From positions 11,730,768 to 11,794,767 of the forward strand of contig JAMKCF010000018.1 in the NCBI GenBank assembly GCA_023634235.1: 64,000 nucleotides of DNA, read 5' to 3'. Shown piece after piece: positions 1-11,600 of the stretch; positions within the stretch are counted from its first letter, which is position 1, and the number at the start of each line of letters is the position of its first letter. Below the pieces are notes generated by a model. The model was given only the letters and a program-made list of their open reading frames with translations. It was not told the origin of the DNA and did no database searches. The DNA is from Pisaster brevispinus (Eukaryota; Echinodermata; Asteroidea; Forcipulatida; Asteriidae). The position numbers were made by a program, and so were the translations under genes.

Positions 1-2812
1 TTCAACAGAAGTGGAGAAAGCTGTACTAGTGGAATTAACAGCATCAGATGTGGTGTTGGGTGTTGTTGCTTCAGTTGCAGTGCCTTCAACAGAAGTGGAG
101 AAAGCTGTACTTGTGGAAGTAACAGCATCAGATGTTGTTTTGGGTGTTGTTGCTTCAGTTGCATTGCCTTTAACAGGAGTGGAGAAAGCTGTACTTGTGG
201 AAGTAACAGCATCAGATGTTGTGTTGGGTGTTGTTGCTTCAGTTGCATTGCCTTCAACAGGAGTGGAGAAAGCTGAACTAGTGAAAGTAACAGCATCAGA
301 TGTTGTGTTGGGTGTTGTTGCTTCAGTTGCAGTGCCTTCTAAAGGAGTGGAGAAAGCTGTACTAGTGGAAGTAACAGCATCAGATGTTGTGTTGGGTGTT
401 GTTGCTTCAGTTGCATTGCCTTCAACAGGAGTGGAGAAAGCTGTACTAGTAGAAGTAACAGCATCAGATGTTGTGTTGGGTGTTGTTGCTTCAGTTGCAG
501 TGCCTTCTAAAGGAGTGGAGAAAGGTGAACTAGTGAAAGTAACAGCATCAGATGTTGTGTTGGGTGTTGTTGCTTCAGTTGCAGTGCCTTCTAAAGGAGT
601 GGAGAAAGCTGTACTAGTGGAAGTAACAGCATCAGATGTTGTGTTGGGTGTTGTTGCTTCAGTTGCAGTGCCTTCAACAGGAGTGGAAAAAGCTGTACTA
701 GTGGAAGTTACAGCATCAGATGTTGTGTTGGGTGTTGTTGCTTCAGTTGCATTGCCTTCAACAGGAGTGGAAAAAGCTGTACTAGTGGAAGTAACAGCAC
801 CAGATGTTGTTTTGGGTGTTGTTGCTTCAGTTGCATTGCCTTCAACAGGAGTGGAAAAAGCTGTATTAGTGGAAGTAACAGCATCAGATGTTGTATTGGG
901 TGTTGTTGCTTCAGTTGCATTGCCTTCTACAGGAGTGGAGAAAGCTGTACTAGTTGAAGTAACAGCATCAGATGTTGTGTTGGGTGTTGTTGCTTCAGTT
1001 GCATTGCCTTCAACAGGAGTGGAGAAAGCTGTACTAGTGGAAGCAACAGCATCAGAAGTTGTGTTAGGTGTTGTTGCTTCAGTTGCAGTGCCTTCAACAG
1101 GAGTGGAGAAAGCTGTACTAGTGGAAGTAACATCATCAGATGTTGTTTTGGGTGTTGTTGCTTCAGTTGCATTGCCTTCAACAGGAGTGGAGAAAGCTGT
1201 ACTTGTGGAAGTAACAGCATCAGATGTTGTGTTGGGTGTTGTTGCTTCAGTTGCATTGCCTTCAACAGGAGTGGAGAAAGCTGAACTAGTGAAAGTAACA
1301 GCATCAGATGTTGTGTTGGGTGTTGTTGCTTCAGTTGCAGTGCCTTCTAAAGGAGTGGAGAAAGCTGTACTAGTGGAAGTAACAGCATCAGATGTTGTGT
1401 TGGGTGTTGTTGCTTCAGTTGCATTGCCTTCAACAGGAGTGGAGAAAGCTGTACTAGTAGAAGTAACAGCATCAGATGTTGTTTTGGGTGTTGTTGCTTC
1501 AGTTGCATTGCCTTCAACAGGAGTGGAAAAAGCTGTATTAGTGGAAGTAACAGCATCAGATGTTGTATTGGGTGTTGTTGCTTCAGTTGCAGTGCCTTCA
1601 ACAGGAGTGGAAAAAGCTGTACTAGTGGAAGTTACAGCATCAGATGTTGTGTTGGGTGTTGTTGCTTCAGTTGCAGTGCCTTCTAAAGGAGTGGAGAAAG
1701 CTGTACTAGTGGAAGTAACAGCATCAGATGTTGTGTTGGGTGTTGTTGCTTCAGTTGCAGTGCCTTCAACAGGAGTGGAAAAAGCTGTACTAGTGGAAGT
1801 TACAGCATCAGATGTTGTGTTGGGTGTTGTTGCTTCAGTTGCATTGCCTTCAACAGGAGTGGAAAAAGCTGTACTAGTGGAAGTAACAGCACCAGATGTT
1901 GTTTTGGGTGTTGTTGCTTCAGTTGCATTGCCTTCAACAGGAGTGGAAAAAGCTGTATTAGTGGAAGTAACAGCATCAGATGTTGTATTGGATGTTGTTG
2001 CTTCAGTTGCATTGCCTTCTACAGGAGTGGAAAAAGCTGTATTAGTGGAAGTAACAGCATCAGATGTTGTATTGGGTGTTGTTGCTTCAGTTGCATTGCC
2101 TTCTACAGGAGTGGAGAAAGCTGTACTAGTTGAAGTAACAGCATCAGATGTTGTGTTGGGTGTTGTTGCTTCAGTTGCATTGCCTTCAACAGGAGTGGAG
2201 AAAGCTGTACTAGTGGAAGCAACAGCATCAGAAGTTGTGTTAGGTGTTGTTGCTTCAGTTGCAGTGCCTTCAACAGGAGTGGAGAAAGCTGTACTAGTGG
2301 AAGTAACATCATCAGACGTTGTGTTAGGTGTTGCTGCTTCAGTTGCATTGCCTTCAACAGGAGTGGAGAAAAGTGTACTCGTGGAAGCAACAGCATCAGA
2401 TGTTGTGTTAGGTGTTGTTGCTTCAGTTGCAGTGCCTTCAACAGGAGTGGAGAAAGCTGTACTAGTGGAATTAACAGCATCAGATGTTGTGTTGGGTGCT
2501 GTTGCTTCAGTTGCAGTGCCTTCAACAGAAGTGGAGAAAGCTGTACTTGTGGAAGTAACAGCATCAGATGTTGTGTTGGGAGTTGTTGCTTCAGTTACAG
2601 TGCCTTGAAAAGGAGTAGAAAAAGCTGGTCTATTAGAAGTTACGGCATCATCAGTTGAGTTAGGTGTTAGTGCTTCAGTTGCAGTGTCCTCAACAGGAGT
2701 AGAGAAAGCTGTACTGGTGGAAGTAACATCATCAAATGTTGTGTTAGGTGTTAGTGCTTCAGTTGCAGTGCCCTCAACAGGAGTGGAGAAAGCTGTACTA
2801 GTACTAGTTAAC
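1..2812. repeat. 84-bp tandem array, about 31 regular units plus degenerate edge
   Basis: The unit is 84 bp (28 codons), so length changes by whole units keep the minus-strand frame. Thirty-one units run to about 2608; two or three diverged units follow to about 2812. Variant units recur at intervals of 12-14 units: units 4/16, 10/23, 13/27 and 14/28 share private changes. This shows that a block of about 13 units (1092 bp) was duplicated inside the array. Units 1 and 30 also share a change. Confidence 0.97.
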
Positions 2813-4740
2813 AAAGTTATATCTGCAAATGTTGTTAGTGCTCCTGTTGTAAGTTCGAATGTTATGCCTTCTGTATTTGTTAGTTTTGTAACATCAGAGG
2901 TTACACTTGACATTGTACTTGTTTGGGTAAGTTCATTAGTAACTTGTGTAGCAGTCTCATCAGTTGATGTAACCATTGTTACATCTGTAACCATTGTTAC
3001 ATCTGTAACCATTGTTACATCTGTAACTGCAGTTAGCTCTCTTGTTGATGGTTCAAATGTTATGCCTTCTGTATTTGTTAGTTTTGTAACATCAGAGGTT
3101 AGACTTGCCATTGTACTGGTTTGAGTAAGCTCATTAGTAACCTGTGTAGCAATCTCATCAGTTGATGTAACCGTTGTTACATCTGTAACTGTAGTTAGCT
3201 CTCTCGTTGATGGTTCCAATGTTCTGCTTTCTGTATTTGTTAGTTTTGTCGAATCAGAGGTTAGACTTGACATTGTACTGGTTTGGGTAAGTTCATTAGT
3301 AACCTGTGTAGCAGTCTCATCAGTTGATGTAACCGTTGTTACATCTGCAACTGTAGTTAGCTCTCCTGTTGATGGTTCGAGAGTTCTGCCTTCTGTATGC
3401 GTTAGTTTTGTAACATCAGAGGTTAGACTTGACATTGTACTGGTTTGAGTAAGCTCATTAGTAACCTGTGTAGCAGTCTCATCAGTTGATGTAACAGTTG
3501 TTACATCTGTAACTGTAGTTAGCTCTCTTGTTGATGGTTCCAATGTTCTGCTTTCTGTATTCGTTAGTTTTGTCACATCAGAGGTTAGACTTGACATTGT
3601 ACTGGTTTGGGTAAGTTCATTAGTAACTTGTGTAGCAGTCTTATCAGTTGATGTAACCATTGTTACATCTGCAAATGTAGTTAGCTCTCCTGTTGATGGT
3701 TCCAGTGTTCTGCCTTCTGTATTTGGTAGTTTTGTTACATCAGTGGTTGGACTTGCCATTGTACTGGTTTGATTAGGCTCATTAGTAACTTGTGTAGCAG
3801 TCTCATCAGTTGATGTAACTGTTGTTACATCTGTAACCGTTGTTACATCTGTAACTGTAGTTAGCTCTCTTGTTGATGGTTCAAATGTTATGCCTTCTGT
3901 ATTTGTTAGTTTTGTAACATCAGAGGTTAGACTTGACATTATACTGGTTTGGGTAAGTTCATTAGTAACTTGTGTAGCAGTCTCATCAGTTGATGTAACC
4001 GTTGTAACATCTGCAAATGTAGTTAGCTCTCCTGTTGATGGTTCCAATGTTCTGCCTTCTGTATTTGTTAGTTTTGTAACATAAGAGGTTACACTTGACA
4101 TTGTACTGGTTTGGGTAAGTTCATTAGTAACTTGTGTAGCAGTCTCATCAGTTGATGTAACCGTTGTTACATCTGTAACCATTGTTACATCTGCAAATGT
4201 AGTTAGCTCTCCTGTTGATGGTTCCAGTGTTCTGCCTTCTGTATTTGGTATTTTTGTTACATCAGAGGTTAGACTTGCCATTGTACTGGTTTGATTAAAC
4301 TCATTAGTAACTTGTGTAGCAGTCTCATCAGTTGATGTAACCATTGTTACATCTGTAACCATTGTTACATCTGTAACTGTAGTTAGCTCTCTTGTTGATG
4401 GTTCAAATGTTATGCCTTCTGTATTTGGTAGTTTTGTAACATCAGAGGTTAGACTTGACATTGTGCTGGTTTGAATAAGCTCATTAGTAACTTGTGTAGC
4501 AGTCTTATCAGTTGATGTAACCATTGTTACATCTGCAAGTGTAGTTAGCTCTCCTGTTGATGGTTCCAGTGTTCTGCCTTCTGTATTTGGTAGTTTTGTT
4601 ACATCAGAGGTTAAACTTGACATTGAACTGGTTTGAGTTAGCTCATTAGTAACATGTGTAGCTGTTCCATCTGTTGGTGTAACCGTTGTTACATCTGCAA
4701 CTGTAGTTAGCTCTCTTGTTGATGGTTCAAATGTTATGCC
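1..4740 (-). CDS. Mucin-like Thr/Ser-rich repeat exon, partial at window edge
   Basis: I read the minus strand in triplets from 4740 down to 1 and found no stop; the first upstream stop is TAA at 4743-4741. That gives about 1580 open codons. From the 5' side there are about twelve 54-residue repeats (STGELTTVADVTTVTSTD..., ending TEGRTLEP), a short transition, then 31 repeats of 28 residues containing VEGNATEATTPNTTSDAV. Both units are about 45% Thr+Ser. The short unit offers N-glycosylation sequons (NAT, NTT). I saw no Cys or Trp codons. This is the composition of the heavily O-glycosylated rod of a secreted or membrane mucin. No anchoring domain is visible; the frame continues beyond base 1. 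The 5' boundary is unclear: TAAG at 4743-4740 could be an acceptor, and its phase fits the donor at 17334, but it lacks a pyrimidine tract. Alternative: an expanded satellite that is open by chance. Confidence 0.65.
2830..4740. repeat. 162-bp tandem array with an 18-bp expandable submodule
   Basis: The anchor GTTGATGGTTC recurs at 3044, 3206, 3368, 3530, 3692, 3872, 4034, 4214, 4394, 4556 and 4718. Spacings are 162 or 180 bp. The 180-bp units carry one extra 18-bp module of the type GTAACCATTGTTACATCT; the unit near 2980 has three modules in a row. Both lengths are multiples of three, so the minus frame stays open, whereas the plus frame is broken by stops in several units. Confidence 0.95.
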
Positions 4741-4743
4741 TTA

Positions 4744-5572
4744 CACCCTACACCACTCTCACCCCACACCCCTCTCACCCCACAACCCTCTCACCCCACA
4801 CCCCTCTCACCCCACACCCCTCTCACCCCACACCCCTCTCACCCCACACCCCTCTCACCCCACACCCCTCTCACCCCACACCCCTCTCACCCCACACCCC
4901 TCTCACCCCACACCCCTCTCACCCCACACCCCTCTCACCCCACACCCCTCTCACCCCACAACCCTCTCACCCCACACCCTTCTCACCCCACAACCCTCTC
5001 ACCCCACACCCCTCTCACCCCACAACCCTCTCACCCCACACCCCTCTCACCCCACACCCCTCTCACCCCACACCCCTCTCACCCCACACCCCTCTCACCC
5101 CACACCCCTCTCACCCCACAACCCTCTCACCCCACACCCCTCTCACCCCACACCCCTCTCACCCAACAACCCTCTCACCCCACAACCCTCTCACCCCACA
5201 CCCCTCTCACCCCACAACCCTCTCACCCCACACCCCTCTCACCCCACACCCCTCTCACCCCACACCCCTCTCACCCCACACCCCTCTCACCCCACAACCC
5301 TCTCACCCCACACCCCTCTCACCCCACACCCCTCTCACCCCACACCCCTCTCACCCCACACCCCTCTCACCCCACAACCCTCTCACCCCACACCCCTCTC
5401 ACCCCACAACCCTCTCACCCCACACCCCTCTCACCCCACAACCCTCTCACCCCACACCCCTCTCACCCCACACCCCTCTCACCCCACACCCCTCTCACCC
5501 CACACCCCTCTCACCCCACAACCCTCTCACCCCACACCCCTCTCACCCCACACCCCTCTCACCCCAAAACCC
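4744..5572. repeat. 16-bp C-rich minisatellite, about 52 copies
   Basis: The unit is CCCCTCTCACCCCACA, with a common ACAAC variant. Because 16 is not a multiple of 3, every frame cycles through the unit. The long Pro/His/Ser/Thr forward frames here are therefore a by-product of a stop-free unit, not a gene. The minus strand is G-rich (GGGGTGTGGGGTGAGA) and has G-quadruplex-forming potential. The array directly cuts off the last 162-bp unit at 4740. Confidence 0.97.
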
Positions 5573-6118
5573 TCGGTCAAACCCTCCACACCCCTCCCAC
5601 CCAAAACCCTTGATGAATTTCCTACCATTTCAAGTTTGATTTCAAATTCTTATTATTCAATGCATTGATTAAGTTATTCAAAAGAAATCCTATTTGCATA
5701 TTCAAACTTGCCAGATAGAAAGTATTTTTAAATAAGAAACCAAACATTCAAAACATTGACAGAAAAAACAGTTTTGAAAACTTTGACCGTATAATGTCAG
5801 TTTGTGAGACTACAAACATGTAATATAACACATTACTCGTGTCACTAATTAAACAAAAAAGGGATTTTCATATTCCAAGTGTTTTTGTATAAACAGATAA
5901 ATAATAGAAAATAACTTAACTCACTCTACTGCACTATGGCATGATTGAGCAGCAAAAGAAACCAAGCAAACATTTGTTAGTGTATGTGGAGCTCAACACC
6001 CTTACACAATGATGCATAATAAGGGAGAGAAGACTTTTTGAGTCCCGGTGTAACAAAGACACCAGTGTCTCGGTTACGCATGAAACTGTCGGCTTTTACT
6101 TCTTGGCCTACGTTTGAA

Positions 6119-6199
6119 GGTTTTCATTGAAAATTACAGTATACCAATGATGTTTACAATACATATTACCCTTTGAAATGTAAATTTTCAATGAAAACC
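6119..6199. repeat. Inverted repeat, 20-bp arms
   Basis: GGTTTTCATTGAAAATTACA at 6119-6138 is answered by its near-perfect reverse complement at 6179-6199, with a 40-base loop. It is probably a small transposon remnant; no target-site duplication was made out. Confidence 0.6.
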
Positions 6200-6815
6200 T
6201 ACTAATTTATGGCAAAACAAGTCACAATTTTCCCACTGTAACAGGAAACTGAGAATCCGGTGTCTCCGTTACAGTGTGATGGATAATTTTGGATCGTATA
6301 TGAAAACAACAAATCTGATTCCAGCAATTGAAGTTATACATTTTAAAACGTATGAGCTATCCCCACCACTTAAACATGCAAAGAATATAGAAAGTACATT
6401 ATCTTTTGAGATATAACACCATGTCACGCTTTGGCCCCCTTATTTATGGAAAGACCCAATTACACAATTACAGGCATGGGGTACAACATGTACATGGGAT
6501 ATGGGCTCAGTGGTCTGAGTTCCTTACATGCTGGCTCTTGATTCATGGTCTTCATGAAATCGTCAGCCCTAATTCACAAGTCTCTGGTAACCCTAGTTTG
6601 TTCTGTGATACTTCAGTGTCATTACTCAATACTGAAGGCCTGTACAGTATATTCATATTGTGGCCAGATAACATGGACAACACAAGACCAACTGCAACTT
6701 TAAAGTGTTTAGTAGAATGAAAATTTGGACAGCAGAAACAATTATAGACCTTGCAGGCATTGTATCAGACTACTGTTTTATGATTTAGTTCAGTTAATTC
6801 AAATTGGATATAAAC

Positions 6816-6861
6816 TTGGGTTTGAACAAAGAAAAATCAAATTTTCTTTGTTCAAACCCAA
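6816..6861. repeat. Perfect 20-bp hairpin with 6-base loop
   Basis: TTGGGTTTGAACAAAGAAAA (6816-6835) is followed by six bases and then its exact reverse complement (6842-6861). The short loop and perfect arms would form a cruciform or an RNA hairpin if transcribed. No mature small RNA can be inferred from sequence alone. Confidence 0.85.
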
Positions 6862-6865
6862 ATTA

Positions 6866-6930
6866 ATAAAAAAATACCCAGTCAGTTTCCCTTGTGGTTT
6901 ATTACTTGATATTAATTGGATAAATTACAC
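6866..6930 (+). repeat. Dispersed repeat shared with 32580-32650
   Basis: The segment around CCCAGTCAGTTTCCCTTG and GTGGTTTATTACTTGATA is repeated in reverse orientation at 32580-32650, where it lies next to a tRNA-like B box. It is likely the body of the same retroposon family. Confidence 0.55.
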
Positions 6931-7030
6931 ATTTTTTGCAACATCGCATAAAAAAAAGAGTTCATTATTGGGGATTTGGCAAAACTTGTTGGCATTTGGC
7001 CGTTGAGGGCGTTTGATTGGTTAGAAAATT

Positions 7031-7789
7031 CATGACATCACACGGAGGAAGAGGTTGCTGATGTCATTGCGCAATCACTGACTACAGCAGTGTGCGAGCA
7101 TGCGAGAGGCCTGTGAAGAAGCACAAATCCTGATACATGTAATGGTGACATGTGCATGTCAATCTTTATATTTTTTTGGCCTCTTATGGAATAAATTTCA
7201 TGGGATCATGCATTTACTGCATGCTTGATAAAAACGATCAATCACAAGTGCAATCTGAATACATGTCCAGATACTGGTCACAGCCAATCGGCGGTACTAT
7301 TAGTATTACTGTGCGTACTCATCGGTGGTGTCAAAATAATGCACGTGTTCACCGTGTCAATAAACAATTACAATGTTAATCGATTAGAAAGATAACAGCA
7401 TTCTTGGTCATAATGGGTGGAATTTATGGGTGACTATAATGAAAGACGATTGTTGTCGTGTTCGGCTTCGTCTTCGCCGTCTTCTTCGATGCCCTGGCCT
7501 ACCGGGGCAAGTGGCTCAAACCGGTATGGTTCTGCCCCACTGACTTCCTCATCTCGGTCTTTGACAATGTCGTCAGGCGAACTGAAACTGCTGGAATTGT
7601 TAGCAGAGTTACTGCCACTACTTTCACTGGTACTGTCACCAATGACTTCCTATGTTACACCGTTATCTTTCCAAGAACTGTCACTTTCAGCCATGGTGAA
7701 ATTTTCACGAAACAAGCTTCAGCGAAGGGGAAATAAGGGCTTCCTTCTCGTGTAATACAAAACAAGACCTCTTCCTCCGTGTTATGTCA
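7031..7789. mobile_element. Possible element with inverted ends around a gene fragment
   Basis: ATGACATCACACGGAGGAAG at 7031-7050 matches in reverse the end at 7766-7789 (CTTCCTCCGTGTTATGTCAT), about 25 bp of inverted similarity. Between them lies the acidic open frame of 7430-7694. This would fit a non-autonomous transposon carrying a captured exon, but no target-site duplication was made out. Confidence 0.35.
7430..7694 (-). pseudogene. Acidic Ser-rich N-terminus resembling P2X7-like domain proteins
   Basis: From ATG at 7694 the minus strand reads MAESDSSWKDNGVT, then an in-frame TAG, then about 70 more residues. These are a Ser/Asn-rich stretch, PDDIVKDRDEE, EPYRFEPLAPVGQ and a Glu/Asp run, ending in TAG near 7435. 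From memory, an E-x-Y-x-F-E-P motif followed by an acidic run precedes a Cys-rich domain in the large family annotated as P2X purinoceptor 7-like in invertebrates. The Cys-rich part is absent here. The early stop and missing domain suggest a broken fragment. The family link is tentative. Confidence 0.33.
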
Positions 7790-8372
7790 TGCAGTTGCTT
7801 GCGATAGCTGCTCAACATGGGGGGTCTTTAACGATTCGCAGTGGTCATGGGTGGTGAGTGCAAAAGAATGGGTCTGTAAAAGTCATAACTTAGATAATTT
7901 TCAAAGTTTTTGCCTTTTTGGTCATATAAAAGGGCAAAAACTTTGTTGACACGGCATTGCCGAGACAACAACGCCCTAGTTTGCGCAGTTTGGGTACCTT
8001 ACTACATTGAAGGTTCTACTAAATGTAGCACTTGATCTAATTTGCACCAAGCATGACAAGGAACAGGTGTTATATGTGGTCAAAAGCGAAAATAAGGCCA
8101 GCTTTTTTTCTTTTCTTTTTTTTCAAAGGTTTGCAAAAATGTTAATAATTTACAATTTTTAAATTTAGCTTTATACTCGAACTATTTTCAATGTGTGAAA
8201 TTTGTAAAAACATCGCAATATAAGTTATTTTTAAAAACAACTGCCTCAATAAAATACACGCTGCAGCTGCTGTTCAAGGTGCCAGGAAGTCCAGATTCTT
8301 AAAAGCTCGTATTTTACACTTTCTTTTTTTAAAAGGGTATGAGTGGGATTAAAAGAGTAATGACTCAGTTTT

Positions 8373-8654
8373 CAGGGCTCGAATTTGGGGAAACAATCCA
8401 CAAGTCTGCCGGCCGGGCTTATAGCTCAAAATTTCTACTGGACCAGAAAATTTGCTATACTTTTCTTATGGGTAATACTTCAATACTCAACAAAATTGAA
8501 AGATATTTGAATTTATCAGTTTAAATTTAAAATGCAGTGAGGTGTTATTATTCAAAACCACAAGACCGCCGGACTTGTACCATCGTAAGTTTACTGGCCC
8601 AATGCTAAAATCACTGGCCTCAGGCCTGTGGTCCAGTGTTAATTTCGAGCCCTG
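8373..8654. mobile_element. Short inverted-repeat element, CAGGGCTCGAA termini
   Basis: The left end CAGGGCTCGAATTT and the right end AATTTCGAGCCCTG are complementary, and inner parts of the arms (CCACAAGTCTGCCGG and CTCAGGCCTGTGG) are partly so. The flanks share GTTTT on both sides, which may be part of a longer target-site duplication. The element is 282 bp with no coding capacity: a non-autonomous DNA transposon. Confidence 0.6.
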
Positions 8655-11600
8655 GTTTTAAATGGCTGTTAAAAACCTGCCATTAGGGTAGTGGCCGTGT
8701 GATGCCTGGCAACAACCATGACTGTTTTGAACAGCCATTTAAGACCTCATTGCCACTCATTTATTTCCTCAATAATACGATTCCAGAGGTCATGAATTTC
8801 CTAGGAGTCTGCCCTGGTTTAGCAATTCAAGCAGAAAAGGGTCAACCAAAATTTCCTGTGACATTCCCAGGAAATTCAGGGCTGTAGTTTCAATCAGACA
8901 GCTCCTCATCCATCATGTCCATTAGCTAGAATCCTAGCATGTAACAGCTGGACATCCCACTTGATATTACCTTCCTCATCATTCTAATTAGATAGTAACC
9001 TGCTGTACAACATCCAGAGTAAACAATCTGTATCCTTTACAGCTTTTCTATGATTATTCCATACATTTCCATGTGTTACTTCAATTGCTTTGTTGATACA
9101 GCATGACTCATTTTCAGTATATAAAATGACATTGATGTTATGTTAATTGTGGCTGCAGGTTGTACATACGTAAGGTTAAAAAGCAATTATTGTGTTTTCC
9201 AGTCAATTTTATGCAATTTCTTTCTACAGTATGTGCTATTTACGATTAACACAAATTTGTAGGTTGCCAATTTGGAAGGCTTTTTTGTTGTTGATAGATT
9301 AAACATGTTCCCTTGAATTTGGCTACGAAGATATTATTATAAATAAATGCTGTGAACATACTGTCTTGAAATCTTAATCAATTAACACTCCAGTGGTACA
9401 TTGCATACATTTGTTGATGTAATCTGTTACAATTCAAACTCCAAAAAACACTAGAGGCTTCAAAATAACCCACGCATCGGAAAAGTAGGCTTTGAACAAA
9501 ATAGTCAAATACTTACAGACATGCAAAAGTACAAGAAGAAAATGTTCAGTAGATTTAATGTTTTAACCTTCGAAACTAAAAATAGCAAAACAAAAAACTA
9601 ATCACAAGTTATATAAGTTAAATAGAAAAATAAGGTTTGATACAGAGCGAGCAGCCCAGGCTAATTAGGGTTAGAGACCCAATATTCAAAATACATCAAG
9701 TCACTTATCACAAAACAAAGTCAATGTTCATCTAATCTGATGTTTTGTAACAATGGATGGTTGATCTCCTAAAAAGCATGTGAGATGTGGTAGGGAAAGC
9801 AGAATGCAACAAATACTGAATACAGTTCTGGATCGAACCTACATGTAGGTGTTCCTCCCCTTTGTACCATCCTCACTTCACGCGATTGGTACAAACAGAA
9901 AGGTCAGACAACCCCAGCTACAGTAAATTCACACAGTGCCCAAGCCACAAGCCACCCATGTTGAAAAGTCTGCCGCTCTAGCAAACTCTGGCATTTTGTA
10001 GCAGCCTGCGACATTGTTTCTGCAGGGGGGTTCAAAAATTATTTCCTACAGGAAAAATGGTTTACTAAAAATATGAAGAGCATGAAAGTCATGAAAGTTC
10101 TGCATCCAGAGCTGCATACAGTTCCCCAACATGGGCACACAGAGAAAATTATCTGCCACGCTGCTACCTGCAGACTTCCGACCCCGATACTGAAGAAATC
10201 AAATGTGAGGAATGATATTTATAGCAACTCCCATTTATACTGTACAGGGAATTCTGAATTCTCGGCATTCTATACACTCTGCGAATTCAAATGTCCACTT
10301 TAATGTTTGTAAGTCAGGTGTTGGTTTGCAGCGCACGATGAAAATTACCAATAGTTGATTATTGTTTTTAGACAAGCATGATTGCCCGCTCAGATTTAAT
10401 GGATAGTGTGTGCTCCACCCCAGTTAAGTGTACTTCGCTAGTAAATTCTGGGCTTGTACACACCACTCCTCAACTTTACCCAAATGCAACTAAAAACCAT
10501 GCAGTCTTCTGGTTTAAAATGCTCATTTATTCCTCTTCAGATGTGACAAATAAGCTTTTAAAATGTGTTTAATTTTTAAATTTTGAGTGTGTGAATGCAA
10601 CTTCATTTGACCATCAGACTGGTTCTGAACTCTACCAATAGTTCATACATTTATGTTTAAAATCTGGGCAACTCAAACTTCCTAGTAGCCAGTAAAACGC
10701 ACAGTTTACTAGCCTGGGTGGCTACTTTACAAAACACTTAAAGTGCAAGGCCTAGACATCTACTTTATGTTTTGTTTTTATTCATAAAAATTACAAGTAG
10801 ACTGATTCCACAGACCATGACAAATTTATCTGACAAAATGTTTCCTCCACTACTTATAACTAACCCATTGAAAGAGCCTGGATTAGATGTCTCATCCAAA
10901 ATACAATCTGTGAAATGTATCAGGCTTGGGTCAATTTCCACACTTGAAAAATGCTTTGAAATTGAACACTTGATAGCTCCCATCCAATTCTAGATCATCT
11001 GCCTATTTCTGTCTTTCATCAAGGCCAATTGGCAAAAATACATTATTTATAATACTTGAATATAACAAGAGTGAAGCTAACATATGGCACTCAATAAGCT
11101 GGTTATGGTACTTTCTGATTCTCAAATAACCAACGGAGTTAGAGTTAGGAACTTGGTATGGCAGGAAAACAATCATAACACTGTGCAATAATCTCTGGAG
11201 TTGCAACTCAACATTTTGATGCTGCCAATATGCCTCAATGTACCTAAGTATCTCAAAGAAAACAACTATGATAAAGCATTATTTCTTGTAAGAATTATTA
11301 AGAAAGTAACATGCACTGCCCAATGTATGAATTTATAATCACTGTCTAGCAGATATTGTATCAAGGACAATTCACTGTAAGTTTTACTGAAACAAGATTA
11401 AAAGGAAACTTCATTATGAATATTTCCAACATTTCAGCATTTGGTTCAAAACATGACACACACACAAAATCATGATGAGTGTTGAACATTCTATGTAAGA
11501 GTTTACGAGGTGATTCAGCACAATCTACTGCCAACATTGCCAGAAACACAGCGGCAAACCCCTTCTCTAAAACGATAAATGTACTGTCCTTTTACAAGCA

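Larger units (their letters stand above)
5573..7030. other. AT-rich stretch, no gene recognised
   Basis: Short open frames here show no recognisable family. The stretch holds two hairpins (6119-6199 and 6816-6861) and a dispersed repeat (6866-6930), listed separately. Confidence 0.6.

Noticed and set aside
11..2608. 865-codon forward frame of hydrophobic Val-rich repeats
   Set aside because: The 84-bp unit keeps a stop-free forward frame by periodicity. The minus frame is open for nearly twice as long, through both repeat types, and its composition fits a known protein class; the forward one starts at a GTG and does not.
2684..4084. Forward frames of 60-150 codons in the 162-bp array
   Set aside because: They end at in-frame stops in several units, whereas the minus strand stays open through all units.
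1..5572. CRISPR array
   Set aside because: The repeats are head-to-tail without unique spacers, and the DNA is eukaryotic.
4716..5668. Two overlapping 300-codon forward frames rich in Pro, His, Ser and Thr
   Set aside because: They are the same 16-bp unit read in different frames. The unit has no stop in any forward frame, so long frames are automatic.
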